From Colocasia esculenta (taxonomy: Eukaryota; Streptophyta; Magnoliopsida; Alismatales; Araceae), in contig CM024753.1 in the NCBI GenBank assembly GCA_014218235.1, positions 181,760,348 through 181,824,347 of the forward strand: a stretch of DNA of 64,000 bases, written 5' to 3'. Positions within the stretch are counted from its first letter, which is position 1; each line of letters starts with the position of its first letter. This document shows positions 10,601-25,600 of the stretch, in pieces. Below the pieces are notes generated by a model. The model saw nothing but the letters and a program-made list of their open reading frames with translations, did no database searches and had not been told where the DNA came from. The translations under genes and the position numbers were made by a program.

Positions 10601-13600
10601 ATTTGCACGGTCATCCTTCTAATACGGAAGTGTTGCCCTGGGTTATAATACCCCCAAGTTCAAAATCAAAATCCACGGGTATATACCCATTCATAATAAT
10701 AATCCTCATGTTTTCCCAAATAAAAATGCCTAACCAACCCTTTCAAAAAAAAAAAAGAAGGAAAAGACCTCAAATAGGTCCACGGGTATATACCCGCTCC
10801 CCTTTCTTTAAAAATCAAACTTTGGACTCCAAAAAAGGCAGTCATTTCAACAAATGAAATATCCAAAGCAAAAGCATTTCAAAAACAATCAAAAGAATAA
10901 AAAAACACGTCAAGATCAGGATTTTCTAAAAGCATGTATATTTTTCTCGTCCTTTACTATGAATGGTATTCGGGTTAAGACCGGTATTAAATAACACCAA
11001 GTATCTTAACTCGATGTAAATGTAACATCGATTCCGGTCGATGGAGACAGAGGTCCAGCACATGCTACCCTAATTGCCTGATGAGAATAGACATGGGACT
11101 CAAGAAGTTCAGATAAAAAACAGCGCACCCGTCCGTTCGCGGACACTACCCGTCCGTTTCACGGACACCACATCCGTCCGTTTCACGGACACCAAAATTC
11201 CTCTTCCGCATTGCGCGGACCTTTTCTTCTGTCTGTTAGACAGACTGGCACGCCCCACAACATAAAAATCAAAGCATGTGAAATAAATGAATGAATACAA
11301 AAGCCCACAAATAAAGAACCGAAACGAATAAACGCAATCGCACCGACGTTTTTTGTTTTTCCGTCGGAAATCTCCCCCGTGTCAACAGCTGGCACGCCCG
11401 GTGGGACCTCTTCTCACCATTCATAGTAACAAAGGATGAGACTTACATACTCTTTATGAAAATCCTGATACCGATATTTCCCTCTTGAAGGTACTTGAAG
11501 AAAAGGTACTTCACAAACTGTTGAAAATGGCCGTCACTTATGGACCGCTAGTCGTCAACAACCATGCCAGGTTCGGTTACCTGGCGACTCCGATCATATT
11601 CGGAGATTTCCCTGCAGTCGTCAGATCCCCTTTCTTTCTGGGAGTGGTTCCGGCCCATCAGGAGGAGGAAGCTGCTCAAATATCTTCCTCCCACAAATCA
11701 ACAAAGAAGAATTCCAACAACAGCGGACGTGTCAAGGCTCGTTCCGCTGCTGTCAATAAGGGCACCCAGACGCCCATGAAAGATGATGCTGTTAAAGGGG
11801 GCAAACCCCATTCAACTCAAGTTCGGACCTATTCAGTCCATATGATCTCTTCAGCCATTGTGGCTCCCGTCTCCTCACAGCGGGGGCAAAATAAACGCCA
11901 CAAGAACAGAAGGCTGCCCGCTGCCATCTCCAGATCTGGCAAGTCCGTTATGGTCGGAAATGTGCGAGTGCGCCTTGATGGTACTCCACCTACCACTCCT
12001 CGTGATAGGTATGTTCCAAATATTCCAATCTCGAACCGCTTCTCAGCTCTACGGTGGTTCCAGGGGAAGCATGAAGATTCCATGGTGAAAGCCGATGTCA
12101 AGCAAAAGACGCGGCGTTTTACCAAGTTGAAACGAATCTAGGTTCCCAAGAAGAGAGTCCAGAAGTTCAAGAAAGATCAAGCAGATGCATCAAAGGTGAT
12201 TCAAAGAAAAAGCAACACCGAAGATGCCTCTCTTCAATATGCTAGATCTGAACATCCCAGAGGATGGAAAAGAAAAGGGATATATAGAAAATCAAACTAC
12301 AGTCCTCAAGACCCAGAGAATATCCGGGTAGTCAAAGAAATTCCAACTCAACAATCCAGGGCTCGTGTATCGGTCTTCGACCGTATATCGTGGATCCCAG
12401 AATTTTGTAAGCCAAGGGCAATTCCTAGCACCAAGGCTCGTCCGTCAAAAAGACGACGTGTTACTTGGGCAGCTCGGGAAACACCCAAGCTTATAATCTT
12501 CTCATGTTATACTACTGGAAGGGAAGTTGGCGAACTCGCGGAGCAAATCACGGAAGGCACCCCCAATATCCCCACAGAAGATGTCCATACTAATATCAGA
12601 CAGTTCGTCAGAAGAACTCACCAACCTGGTGGGCAAATTGGCTCGTCTAATCAGGCTTCTCTTCCAACTGATATCCAACATGAGGGTACTCAAATTCCCT
12701 CCCTTGAAGAAACAAATATTCGACTTGAAGAAGGTGGACCCTCTACCTCTGGCAGTCATCCCGTCATCAACTTGCCGACAAAAGAAAATTTCCATGCAAT
12801 GGCGGACGATGACAAATATGAAGTCATGCAACAGTGGCGGTCTGAAATGACCTCACTTGTCAATGAGATGAGACGATTGGCAACTTCAAGCCATCGGCAA
12901 TCCATAGAACCGGTTGTTGTTCAACATCAACAACAAAACCAGCATCCGGATGGATTTATCTCATTAAATAATCCAGCAATTTCTTCAACTGGTCTTCTTC
13001 CTCAAGCTACGGGTCCGGATATCAATGACCCATCTAATATCATGCCTCCTCAAACAGAAGCGTTGCAAATTCAAAGGCATGAAATAAAGAAGATGGTTGA
13101 AGATATGTTCGCCCAGCAGGGCGAGGGTATTCAGGCTACGGGCTTATATTCTGTCTCGTTCCCTATACATCATCAACTCAAGAAGCTGCCAGAATCATGT
13201 CCCAAAGTCCCAAAGTTGCCTAAATATGATGGGCACAGGACACCTCGGGAGCATGTGGCACATTACATAATTGCCATGGGCGATCTTGCATCTGAGGAAT
13301 CCTACTCCTCAGATATTTTGCTACATCTTTAACAGGGGTCGCATTCCAATGGTATGCAAAGCTCAAGGTTGGCTCAGTTCTCGACTGGGTTGATATGTAA
13401 TCAAAATTCTATGATCGCTTTCAAACAGCAGAAAGGAAGGTCTCTCTTGTTGAGTTATGCTCCCTCAAACAAAAGAAAGGGGAGTCGGCAATAGACTTCA
13501 TCCAAAGGTGGAGGGAATTTAGCATGCAATGCGACAATCCTCCCATCCAGCAAGATGCAGTAATTATCTGCCGCAGAGGCCTTATCATAACGATTAAAGA

Positions 13601-16600
13601 GAGACTCTTAGCTGCAAATATCAGAAGCTTTGACCAGTTGAATATTGCTGTGGCAGAAATTGAAGGGTTCTTAGCCGAACAATCAACTCATACAGCTCAA
13701 AAGGGTAAACTCCCTAAGGAGCGCAATCCACTTGCAAAAGAAGTTAATGCTATCGACTTCTTGCCCAGTGATGAAACAAAGGGGGCAGTAATCCCCACTA
13801 CCTCAAGAAAGAAACCAGAACCAAAGATACCTCCGCCTACATTGGCCGAGCGTATGAAGGCTCCTTATTCTTTCAGAAAAGAGCATACCCGAAAACTCTT
13901 CGATCTCTGCCTTGATAATCAATTAATATCACTGCCGACACCAAAGAAGCCGGCAGATATCGGCAAGATCAATCAACCCAATTACTGCCTGTATCACCGT
14001 ATGGTGGGGCATCCAATTGAAGATTATTTTGTCTTCAAGAATGAGGCTCAAAAGGTAATCCAAGAAGGCCGTATATCTATGCAAAATGGTCTGGTTGATC
14101 CTCCACAGCCTCATATTTCGGATTGGCCAGAACAATCTGTCAATGTCATACATGCGGCGGAACCCACCACAAGTTCGAGGAATCCTGAGGTGGGGTCCTC
14201 ATGTAACCCACCTCAAGATACTTCCGGAGCTCACTCTCCGCCGAGATCTAGGCATCGGGGTACAAGAAAAATAATACAAAGGGTACAAAGGCAACTCGAG
14301 CAATTACAACAAAGCCAACAGGAGCTGCGCCAAATCTTGCAAAGCATGGAGAGGCGTCAGGATGTGCCTATTCAGGAATCCCACGCCTTCCAACCTGCTT
14401 ATGTTTATCCACCTGCATATCCGGAGCTGCCCCCTATGCCGCCATTTCAAGACCCAATCGGATGGTTCCTTGAAAATTCTCCAAATCCTGTCGAGCCGGC
14501 AAGGTCATATTCCTTCCGTCGCCAGCATACATTGTCTCTCTTCCGGCTATGTCTGTGATCAGGATATATGGATTATTTAGTCCCCGAAGAATTGAGACCC
14601 AACTATTGCCCATATCATCAACTACCGGGACACGTCATTGAAGACTGTCCAAATTTCAAACAGGAAGTGGAAGAAATGATCCAGCAAGGACTCATCAATA
14701 TGGGTAATTTTCTGGTCAATCCCCCACAACCTCATGTTCAGCCACCATCAAGTGAGCCATACAATTCTGGATTTCATTCGGTTAATGTCATTAATGCATC
14801 ATTCTCTAGGGCCCTTAAACCGGAGGGACAACCGCCTATGCCGCATCCATATCTATCCAGCCAATGGTATGATGATTGGCATCCTCTACATCAACGCTCA
14901 TTTGATCTCAAGGATACTCAATTCATATTCAATCAGCTTAAGATCAGAGGGTTGATAAAAGCATTTGATCCCGAGCCTTGTATCTCCGAAAGGGAGAGGC
15001 AATCACATCTCTACTGTGAATATCTTGCCAGAGTCATGCACTCTACCAAAGATTGCCCAGATCTCCATGATTGGATCGAAACAAAGATCCGCGAGGGAGT
15101 AATTGATCAGGAGGGAAATCTCCTGACCCCCTCATCACAAATTTATGATCCAAGTCCACAGTTCCAAGCACAGTATCAAGATCTATGCGAATACTATCAT
15201 CGTCAATTGGGCTATGGGCGGCATAGAAGCAAGGCTGATGTTGAGCAATTCAGAGTTGGTCTGTTTCAATATAGAAACGGAATATCAGAAAATGCTGCCG
15301 CGAAACCAATCTCGCAGCAAGCTGAGGAGTTCGTAGATGATTACCACCAACTCCCTCCTGAAATTGTTGAAGAAGCAATCAACTCAACTTTTCAGACACA
15401 AGCCTCAGAAGCTGAATGGGTCACTGTTGGCCCTCGAAAGTCAAGAAATTCTAGAAAACCCGGCAAATCTATCGTCAAAGGTCATTCTAGCAGAAAAAAT
15501 ATTTCTGAGCCATCTTCAGAGCAAGAAGTGATGAATTCACTAGAAGCTCTACAAATGAAGAATAGAGAGAAAAATAGAAAAAGAAATGAAAAAAGAAAGA
15601 TGAAAAAACAAATGGAGGATGCTATGGCAGCAGAGGTTCCTCAGCAGCTGACGGCTGTCCAAAGACTCCAGATGTTGATTAATGAGCTGGAAGAATATGA
15701 AGTCTCCGAGCCCTCTGATAAACCAACGCTCGACCAATATATCCCTTGGGAAGAAATCGAGCGAAAAAGGCGGCTCCGGAACTGGTTATTGCAAGTTCAA
15801 CATGAAGCACTCCAAGAGGGTGACCTCCCTCCTTCGCCGAATCTGAGTCTCTTCAATAGAGATGAAGAAATCACCATGGAACAGTTGGACTCTATGTTCA
15901 GCTCTTTCCATTGCTACATGGTGTTCATTCCTCCTCCAAAGGAATGACAAACTCCCACAAGCAATACTACTGCACAAGCAGGAGATAAACCAACGACGCT
16001 TGTATATCAGCGTCGACCTCCAGGTAATTCAAATCGGCATCCTAAGAAGGGTCGTGGCAGGCATCAAAAAGCGGCATCTCCCACTACCAAGCATCTAGAT
16101 AAGATCATACTCTTTCATGGCGAAGAAGCAAAGCCCCTGCCCGAACCTCAAATCCGGGCGGATTCTTATATATTTGATCCTTCAGATGAAGAAGGAGGAC
16201 TGTTTGACAAGATTCCTCAATCTGGAGATAAAAACTCAAGTCCATATGCTTCATCAAATGAGCCAGACAATGTTCCTCCTCTTCCCAATGAGAAGCTATT
16301 GACTCCTATCTCTCAAAAGAAGCCGTCAAGTCAAAAGAGCCTTCTGGGTCCTCATCAAGGGAATCCTCCCACTTGGACCAGATACGCTCCGAAGCTGACG
16401 ACAAAATTCTTCAGCAATTACAGTCACTTCCCGTCAACATCACTGTCTGGGAAGCGATTGCCTGGAGCAAAGACTTGAGAGAAACTCTCGTCAAGATACT
16501 CCAAGAACCAGAAATTTATGAAGCCCATATGGCAAATTTTCAATCGCAAGCATGTGAAGCACTGGCGGCAAATGTCACCTTCACTGATGAAGATTTGCTA

Positions 16601-19600
16601 TTATCTTCCCCATATCATAATCGTCCTTTATATATGAAGGGAAAGATCAACAACATGCAATTGAATCGGATCCTGGTTGATCCAGGGACATCCATCAATC
16701 TAATGCCCTTCAAGACCTTTCAATCTCTATATCTTATGCCCTATATGCAAAGGGTCAAGGATGTGAAGATCACAGGATTCAATCAGAATTCGGAAAAAGC
16801 CATCGGAAAGGTCACTGTCAATTTGACTCTGGCGGATTTTGTCACCAGGCTGACCTTCTTCATTATTGATGCCAATACATCATATAGAGTCTTGCTTGGG
16901 AGACCCTGGCTGCATGAAAACTGGGTCATTCCATCAACTCTCCATCAATGCATTAAATATGCAAAAGAAGGGAAGCAGCATACGGTCTTTGCTGATCAAA
17001 CCCCGTTTCGGGAAGACGAATGCAACCTGACTGATGCCCCTTTATATCTGGGAGGACCAAATCTTCAACCCTCCTCCCTCTCTAAAGGGAAGAGTAAGCA
17101 AATTGAGTCTTCAAATGAAGACAATGAAACTGGCGAGCTTTTTGTGGTAAACAAAAGCCTTGCCAAATTATCTGCAAATACTTCTCAAAGCAAAGCAACC
17201 TGCCCAGAACGGCGAAGCATCAGTTATGAAGCTGACCACATAAGTCAAGTCATCAATGAGAGCATTCCTCTGCCATCCAACTGCATGCAAATCTGTTATC
17301 CAAAGCAAGAACAAAGTGTCCGACGATTAAAAACTTTCGTCGTCACTTATTAAAGAAAAGAAAGAAGAAAGAATGCAAGAAAGGCAGCAAAGCCAATCCT
17401 CTTCTACAAAGGGGAATTGATCCTTCAAACTTATACAGGGGATGATTTTGGTTGGGAAGATAGGTCCAATAACCAACTAGAGTCAATACAAGAAATGGCT
17501 GATATGCCAGAAAAAATTAAGGAGATGTGCAGAAAGCAGAAAATCCCTCAACTGCAAGATATTTCCCGAAGAAATTTCTTCAGGCAACTATGGGAACCCT
17601 CTCAAGTCCGGGGACAACCTCCATTCTCTAGAAGAGATTCCAGAGGATTAGGTTATGATACCAAATCCTCCTATACAGTCAATGTTGTCGGATCATCATC
17701 AGAGGTCTGCAGCACGCAGAATAATCAGGAGTCTTCCAACTTCAACTCTCAAGCCATTATTTCAGCTCCATCAAATGAATTATCAAATGAAGAGCTACCA
17801 GAAGAATTCTGCAAGCAATCTTCATCCACAAACTCTGAAGATAGGAATCTCTATGAAGTCTACGTCACCAACTCCGATAACGAAGAAGATTTCATAGATC
17901 TGCAACCAGCACCCCAAGAAATTGAAGATGGTGGACAGGCCACTATTGATGAATTGATTGAACTCAACCTCGGGAGTCAACAAGATCCCCGGCCAATCTT
18001 TATCAGTGCCCTTCTTAATGAACAAGAGAGGCAATCTTATCAAATTCTTCTGCTGGAATTCCAAGACTGTTTTGCTTGGAATTATAAAGAAATGCCAGGA
18101 CTGGAGCCATCAGTTGCTGTGCATGCATTATCCATACTTCACACGGCTAAGCCTGTCAAACAAGCTCAAAGGTGTATGAGGCATGAGCTAGAATTGAAAG
18201 TAAATATTGAAGTCGACAAGCTTTCTGAAGTGGACTTCATCGAGCCATGCATATATCCAATATGGCTCGCCAATATTGTTCCTGTGAAGAAAAAGAATGG
18301 TCAAATCCGGATATGTATCGACTACAGGGACTTGAATAAAGCATGTCCCAAGGATGATTTCCCAGTTCCAATCACTGAAACAATGGTGGATATGACCACC
18401 GGCTATGAAGCCTTGTCATTTATGGACGAGTCTTCTGGCTTCAATCAAGTACGGATGGCAATCAAAGATAAAGATCATACTGCATTCAGATCACCTAAAG
18501 GTATCTTCAACTACAAGCGGATGCCCTTTGGTTTGAAAAATGCAGGGGCTACATATCAAAGAGCCATGACCAAAATATTCAATGAAATGATCCATGATGT
18601 GGTTGAATGCTATGTGGATGACTTAGTCGTCAAAACCAAAAAACGGGAGGATCATCTATATGATCTTCGCCGTGTTTTTGAAAGGCTTCGTCAATTCAAA
18701 TTGAAGATGAATCCTATGAAATGTGCATTTGGGGTTTCAAGTGGCAAGTTTCTGGGTTTCGTCGTCAAATATCGGGGAATAGAAATAGACCCTGACAAAA
18801 TCAAGGCGATCCAGCAACTGCCTTCTCCTCAAAATTTGACAGAGCTAAGGTCACTCCAAGGGAGATTAGCCTATATCAGGCGATTCATATCCAATCTCTT
18901 AGGAAGATGCATGCCGTTCGGCAAACTAATGAAGAAGGATGCTCCCTTCATCTGGGACCAAGAATGTCAGGATGCTCTTGAACAAATCAAAGAGTATCTT
19001 CTCACTCCTCCAGTCCTAGGGGCGCCAGTTATTGGAAAGCCTCTTACACTTTATATTGCAGCTATGGATGCTTCTCTGGGAGCTCTATTGGCACAAACAA
19101 ATGAAGAAGATAAAGAGCAAGCTCTATATTATCTTAGCAGAAAGCTAATCGGTCCGAAACTCCGATATGCTCCAATGGAAAAAGTATGCCTAGCACTGGT
19201 ATTTGCTGCAAGGAAATTGAGGCATTATCTGCTGTCTCATGAAATTAAACTCATCTCCAAGTATGATCCAATCAAATATCTGCTAAGGCAACCCATATTG
19301 TCAGGAAGACTCGCGAAATGGGCTCTGCTCCTCATGGAATTTGATATCACATACATCCCACAAAGGGCAATCAAAGGGCAAGGCTTGGCCGAATTCTTAG
19401 CCGCACATCCAGTGCCAGAAGATTCCCCTTTATCTATAAACCTCCCAGAAGAAGAAACTCTCTCTCCTGCAAGTGAAAATTCAGTTCTCGAAGAGGTTGC
19501 CACAATTGAGCTACCCTCTTGGGAATTATATTTCGATGGAGCTTCCCGAACTCTCCATTATACTGATGGTTCTACCACCGTCTCTACTGGAGCAGGGATC

Positions 19601-22600
19601 GTCCTAGTCACTCCATGTGGAGGAATCTTATACAATTCCTGTGCTCTTATGAAGCCACTCACAAATAATGAAGCCGAATATGAAGCTCTGATTATTGGGC
19701 TCCGGTTGGCTCTCGAAATGGGAATCAAAGGTATACAAGTTTATGGTGACTCACAGCTGGTCATCCGACAAATATTGGGCCAGTATGAAGTTCGTAAACC
19801 ACAATTGCTTCCATACTATACCACTGTCATGAAGCTCAAAGAAAAATTCAACTTCTTTGACATATCCCATGTGCCGAGAAGTGAAAATTCTCAGGCTGAT
19901 GCTTTAGCCAAATTGGCCTCTGCCATAAAATTGCCTCCTGAAGGGGAATTGGACATAAGTGTCCGTCACAGAAGGCTCATGCCGAGTATTCTCGACGCTG
20001 AGTCTAATGTTACGATTGAAGAAGCATATACTACAGAGCAAGATACAACAAATGAATCTGAAGATTGGCGCGAGCCGTTTATCAAAATCAAGAAAGGTTG
20101 GCTACCTCCTGATCGAGCACAAAGAATTCAGCTCTTACGCAGGGCTATATCATATCAAATAATAGCAGATCAACTATATAGGCTGGTCCATGAAAAGAAA
20201 GGGCCAGTCCTACTCAGATGCTTATCCCCCAAAGAAGCCAAAATCATCATGAAAGAAGTTCACTCCGGGCTGTGTGGTGCACACCAGGCAGGAGAGAAGA
20301 TGAAAATCAATATCAAGTTAAAAGGCTTCTACTGGCCTACCATGTACGCAGATTGCATTCGATATGCCCGTACATGTCATCAGTGTCAAGCATTTGGCCC
20401 TATACCAAGGAAATCACCAAATGTATTACATCCCACTGCGCCAACATGGCCGTTTGCCGAATGGGGTATGGATATTGTGGGACCATTCCCATTCTCATCT
20501 CAAGGCTACAAGTTCATACTGGCTGCCACAGATTACTTCTCTCGGTGGGTTGAAGCTATCCCATTGAGGGAGGTAACCGGAGAGTCAGTCGCCAAATTTG
20601 TTAATCAAAACATAATATACAGATTTGGAACCCCTCACAGGATCATATCTGACAATGGGTCACAATTCAGAAACAAAACAACATATGCCTTGGCGGCGAA
20701 ATTTCATATTGATTGGAGAACATCTTCAGTATACAATCCACAGGCAAATGGGTTGGCAGAAGCTTTCAACAAAACCCTCTGCAAATTGCTCGCCAAGATA
20801 ATCGGCAGCAGAAAGCAGGAATGGGGAGAAAAGGTTCATGAGGCCTTATGGGCTTATCGAACTGTGTATAAAACCCCTACCGGATGTTCACCCTTCTCCT
20901 TAATATATGGAGCTGAGGCCATGATCCCTATAGAAATTGAAATGGCATCCTACGGGTGGCAATCCAAGCTAAATTACAAAATCAAGATCAAGATCAAATC
21001 GAAAGGAGGCTTGAGGAGCTCTCTAATCTAGAAGGAAGGCGCCTTGAAGCATACAAGTCTCTCCAAGTGTATCAGGCTAGAATGGTTCGAGCATTCGACA
21101 AATTAGCAAGACCCAGAGCTTTTAAGCAAGGGGATCTTGTCATGGTCAAATGCAGAGAAGCAATGGCTGGAAAGTCATGTGGCAAGCTGCAACCCACTTG
21201 GCTCGGTCCATATATCGTCACTCTGGCATATGAAGGAGGCGCATATCGGCTAGTTGACCATAAAGGTAATGTGCCCTTTCCCCCGCTTAACGGGAAACAC
21301 TTGAAGTTGTATCACGTGCCAGAACATGAATTCCCTGGCCAGCCACCAAGACAAAAAAAAAATTAATCACCCAAAGGGCATGAAGCCCAAAGAAAATAAA
21401 AAATGATGAAATGAAGTTTGCCATAGATGGGGGCAAAGGAATCAAATTTCCACCTGCCCGTCATATACCCCGAACTTGTCAGTCCTTACCGAGCATAAAG
21501 CCAAGGGCATTCCATGTATAAACCAAAAAAAAAGGAAAAATTCAATGAAAGACGAAGGCTTATTTTGCATATCCCGTCAAATGAGGTTCCAAGCTACAAT
21601 GCTGAACAATGTCAAATCCAAATCCCAAAACCATAGTCAACAAACCAAAAAGGTAGGCTATGTCAAAACCATACCCAAACTATAGCCAACAAACCAAAAA
21701 GGTAGGCTATATCAAAACCATACCAAAGTCATAGCCAACAAACCAAAAAGATAGGTTATGTCAATCCACATACCAAAACCATAGCCAACAAACCAAAAAG
21801 GTAGGTTATGTCAATCCACATACCAAAACCATAGCCAACAAACCAAAAAGGTAGGCTATGTCAATCCAAATACCAAAACCATAGCCAACAAACCATAAAG
21901 GTAGGCTATGTCAAATCCAAATACCAAAGTCATAGCCAACAAACCAAAAAGGTAGGCTATGTCAATCCAAATACCAAAACCATAGCCAACAAACCAAAAA
22001 GGTAGGCTATGTCAAACCCAAATCATACCAAAATCATAGCCAAAAAACCACAAAGGTAGGCTATGTCCGATCTAAATACCAAAACCATAGCCAACAAACC
22101 AAAAAGGTAGGCTATGCCAAATCCAAAATACCCAAACCATAGCCAGTAAACCAAAAGGGTAGGCTATGTCAAACTATACCATGACTATAGCCAACAAACC
22201 ATAAAGGTAGGCTACGTCAAATCCAAAACCAAAGCCAAAACTGAAATAACCTAAACCCCAAATCCAAACCCAAATTCCATACCAAAGCCCATAACAATAC
22301 CCAAAAATAAAATAAAAAAATCTTCACGCTCAGAAGCCATCACCATCCATTCCATCCCAGCTCACCACCCATCCCATCCCAGTTCACCACCCGTTTCAGA
22401 ACCAGACCCTTACCCTTTTGATTATCTGAGCCAGTCAAATCTTCAAAAAAAAAAGAAGAGAGAAAAGGGGTTAAAAATAGGGATACCCCGATGGACTCAA
22501 GTATACGGCTCACCATATGCTTGAGGGTAAAAAGATCAAAAATCCAGCTGAGATGAAAACCCGAGAGGGCGCTTCAGGCAAAAATGGATAACCCCTCAAC

Positions 22601-25600
22601 GTGAAAACCCGGAAGAGCGCGTTGGGAAAAGCTAAAGGGGGCCAGTCTTGGTGAAAACCCGAAAGGGCGCTAAGGCTGGTAATGTAAAAAAAAAAAAAGA
22701 GAAAGAAAAATTTTGAAATGATAAAAAATAGGGATTTCTCAGTTCTCCATTTCAAGTCACCACCTTACAAACTTGTGGAGGGTGACAGATACCACTGCAA
22801 AATGGAAAGGAGATCAGGGCAGTGTTGACACAGGGGAGAGATTTTCCTTTTTTTGAAAATATCGGGGAGGATATGCGTTCGTTCATTTTATTTGGCGTAT
22901 GTATTTATTGTTTTATATTTTGATATTTGCGGGGGCGTGCCAGCCTGTCTAACAGACAGAAAAATAGTCCGCGCGATGCGGAAGAAGAATTTTGGTGTCC
23001 GGGGAAAGGACAGGGTTGGTGTCCGTGGAACGGACGGGTATGGTGTCCGTAGAACGGACGGGTATAGTGTCCGTGGAACGGACGGGTATGGTGTCCGTGG
23101 AACGGACGGGTATGGTGTCCGAAAAAGGACGGGTGTGTCCGCGAACGGACGGGTGCGCCGTTTTTTATCTGAACTTCTTGAGTCCCATGTCTATTCTCAT
23201 CAGGTGATTAGGGTAGCATGTGCTGGACCTCTGTCTCCATCGATCGGAATCAATGTTACATTTACATCGAGTTAGGACACTTGGTATTATTTGATACCGG
23301 TCTAAACCCGAATACCATTTCATAGTAAAAGGACGAGAAAAATATGCATGTTTTTTCTTGAAAAATCCTGATTATGACATGTTTTTCCTTTCTTTTGATT
23401 GTTTTGAAATACTTTTGTTTTGGATATTTTATTTTTGAAATGACTGCCTTTTTGGGAGTCCAAAGTTTGATTTCTTTTGAAAAGGGGAGCGGGTATATAC
23501 CCGTGGACCGATTTGAGGTCTTTTTCTCCTTTTTACAAAAGGTTGGTTATGGGTTTTCATTTGGGAAAACATGGAGATTATTATTGTGAACGGGTATATG
23601 CCCGAAGATTTTGATTCTGAACTTGGGGGTGTTATAACCCAGAGTAACACTTCCATATTAGAAGGATGATTGTGCAAATTTTTCTATGAGGTTCTTTTAC
23701 AATGCCATTTCTGAGCAGAGTCCGAGTTTGAGGTAGAGTTTCTTTTCTCCTCATTTCGTACTTGTGCGGGTCCAATTTCTGGAGATCATATGGATGTATC
23801 TCCACGGAAGTTCTTGTCCCATTCGTGATTTTTGTCCGAAGTCCATTTCCACGGGTATATTCCTCGTGGAGGTGCATATGTGCTCCCATTTAGGGTATCT
23901 GAGCACGGTTCTTGTCCCACTTCCCTTTTTCTTTGGATGTGTGTATATTATCACAATCCCCTTTTTTTTTATTATATTTTTTTGAATAGGTGAATATGTC
24001 TTGGTGAGTCCCTGCTTAGGCAGGGTGTCCTTGTAGAGATATTTTCATATTGGCATGTGTTTATATCCATGTATTCTCGGGAGAAACTTTACCCGGAGGG
24101 ACTTTGCCTTAAAGAGATATATGTGTATAAACACAAATTTGCACTTTGTAAATATATTCTCAAATGGCATCTCCACTTGAGCAGAGTATCCGATAAGAAG
24201 GAGCCCCCCGTGTGAACGGAGTCCCCCTTTTTTTGAGAAACATATACAAATGGGGCATATTTGTGATTATGTAGATATATTCTCGAGCAGAGTCTCTATT
24301 TGGGCAGAGATTCCACTAAGAAATACATTTATATAAACATGAAGTTTGTGATTATACGGATATGAATTTAGAGGGAACTTTGTCCGGGCAAGATTCCTCC
24401 TAAGAGACATATGCGTATAGGCACAAATTTGTGATTTTATGGATATGTTCTTAGGGGAGTCTCCATTTGGGCAGAGTTTCCTCTAAGGAACATATACATA
24501 AGAACATAAATTTGTGAATATACGAATATGTTCTCGGACAGAACCTCCGCTTGGGCAGAGTTTCCTCTAAGAAACATATACATATAACACGAGTTTGTAT
24601 TTACATGGATACGTCCCCTGAGAGAGATTTTTGTCCGGGTGAGATTCTCCCTAAGGAACATATTTGTATAATTACAAATTTGTGATCTTTATATATGTGT
24701 TCATGGACGGAACCTCCGCTTGGGCAGAGTTTCGTCTTAAGAAACATATATATAAGAACACAAATTTGTGAATATACGAATATGTCCTTGGGCAGAACCT
24801 CCGCTTGGGCAGAGTTTCGTCTTAAGAAACATATATATAAGAACACAAATTTGTGAATATACGAATATGTCCTTGGGCAGAACCTCCGCTTGGGCAGAGT
24901 CTCCTCAAGAAAACATATACATATAAGCACAAAATCCACCATCCCAGAGACTCGCTCGATGGGCGGGGAGAACATGGGTATTTAAATACCATGTGTCCAT
25001 AGAGACTCGCTCGATATGGACGGCATTTAAACCCCGGGAATATCACCCCACAGAGACTCGCTCGATGTGGGGGATGGAGATTAAGAAGGAATGCTGATGA
25101 CGATTACGCCGACCGCTCTCCTCTCCGCGCCTGGCCTATCGGGCTAAAGAAGGGGATTTGTACCTTCACACACCGGACGGGAGGGATTTGAGAATGAGAG
25201 AGGGAATGAGCAAATGGTCTTTTCTATTTTCCTGGGATTTTTCCAACAGGGCTTCGCCGGAGCAACTTTTTTCCACCCCTTTCCTTTGGAATAGGGGGGG
25301 TATTTATAGGGGTTTCGGCCCCTTACATGCGTGGGAGAGGGGTGAGAGAGAGTGCCCCAACCGATGGTGACCTCAACATGAGGTCACCATCGGTTAAGGG
25401 GCTAACCGATGGTGACCTAAGCATGAGGTCACCATCGGTTAGGGGGAGACCCCCCCTTAACCGATGGTGACCTCATTGTGAGGTCACCATCGGTTAGGGG
25501 GTCCTAACCGATGGGAGGAGAGGGGAGAGAGGGGGGGATTTTGTCTATAAATACCCCCCCTACACCCTCATTTCCAGGACTTGTTGGAGCCCGGAGGTGC

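Larger units (their letters stand above)
8590..11387 (+). mobile_element. 5' LTR of gypsy element 1 (main block)
   Basis: Ends in GTGTCAACA at 11387, and a primer-binding site follows two bases later. In order it contains a minus-facing TATA box (8830-8838), a hairpin array (8855-9020), GCATGTAAGGGG with a plus-facing TATA box (9051-9058), a roughly 100-bp tandem array (9465-10290), the CGATGTAAATG hairpin (11012), TCCGT/ACGGA hairpins (11130-11200) and GACTGGCACGCCCC. The same blocks recur in reverse at 22823-25968 and forward at 56496-59351. The left boundary is the point where similarity to 25968 stops, not a proven TG end. Confidence 0.65.

Noticed and set aside
22853..23275. A GVRGTDGYGVRG repeat protein
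   Set aside because: It is the in-frame reading of 24-bp TCCGT/ACGGA repeats within an LTR, and the neighbouring LTR copies do not keep the frame.
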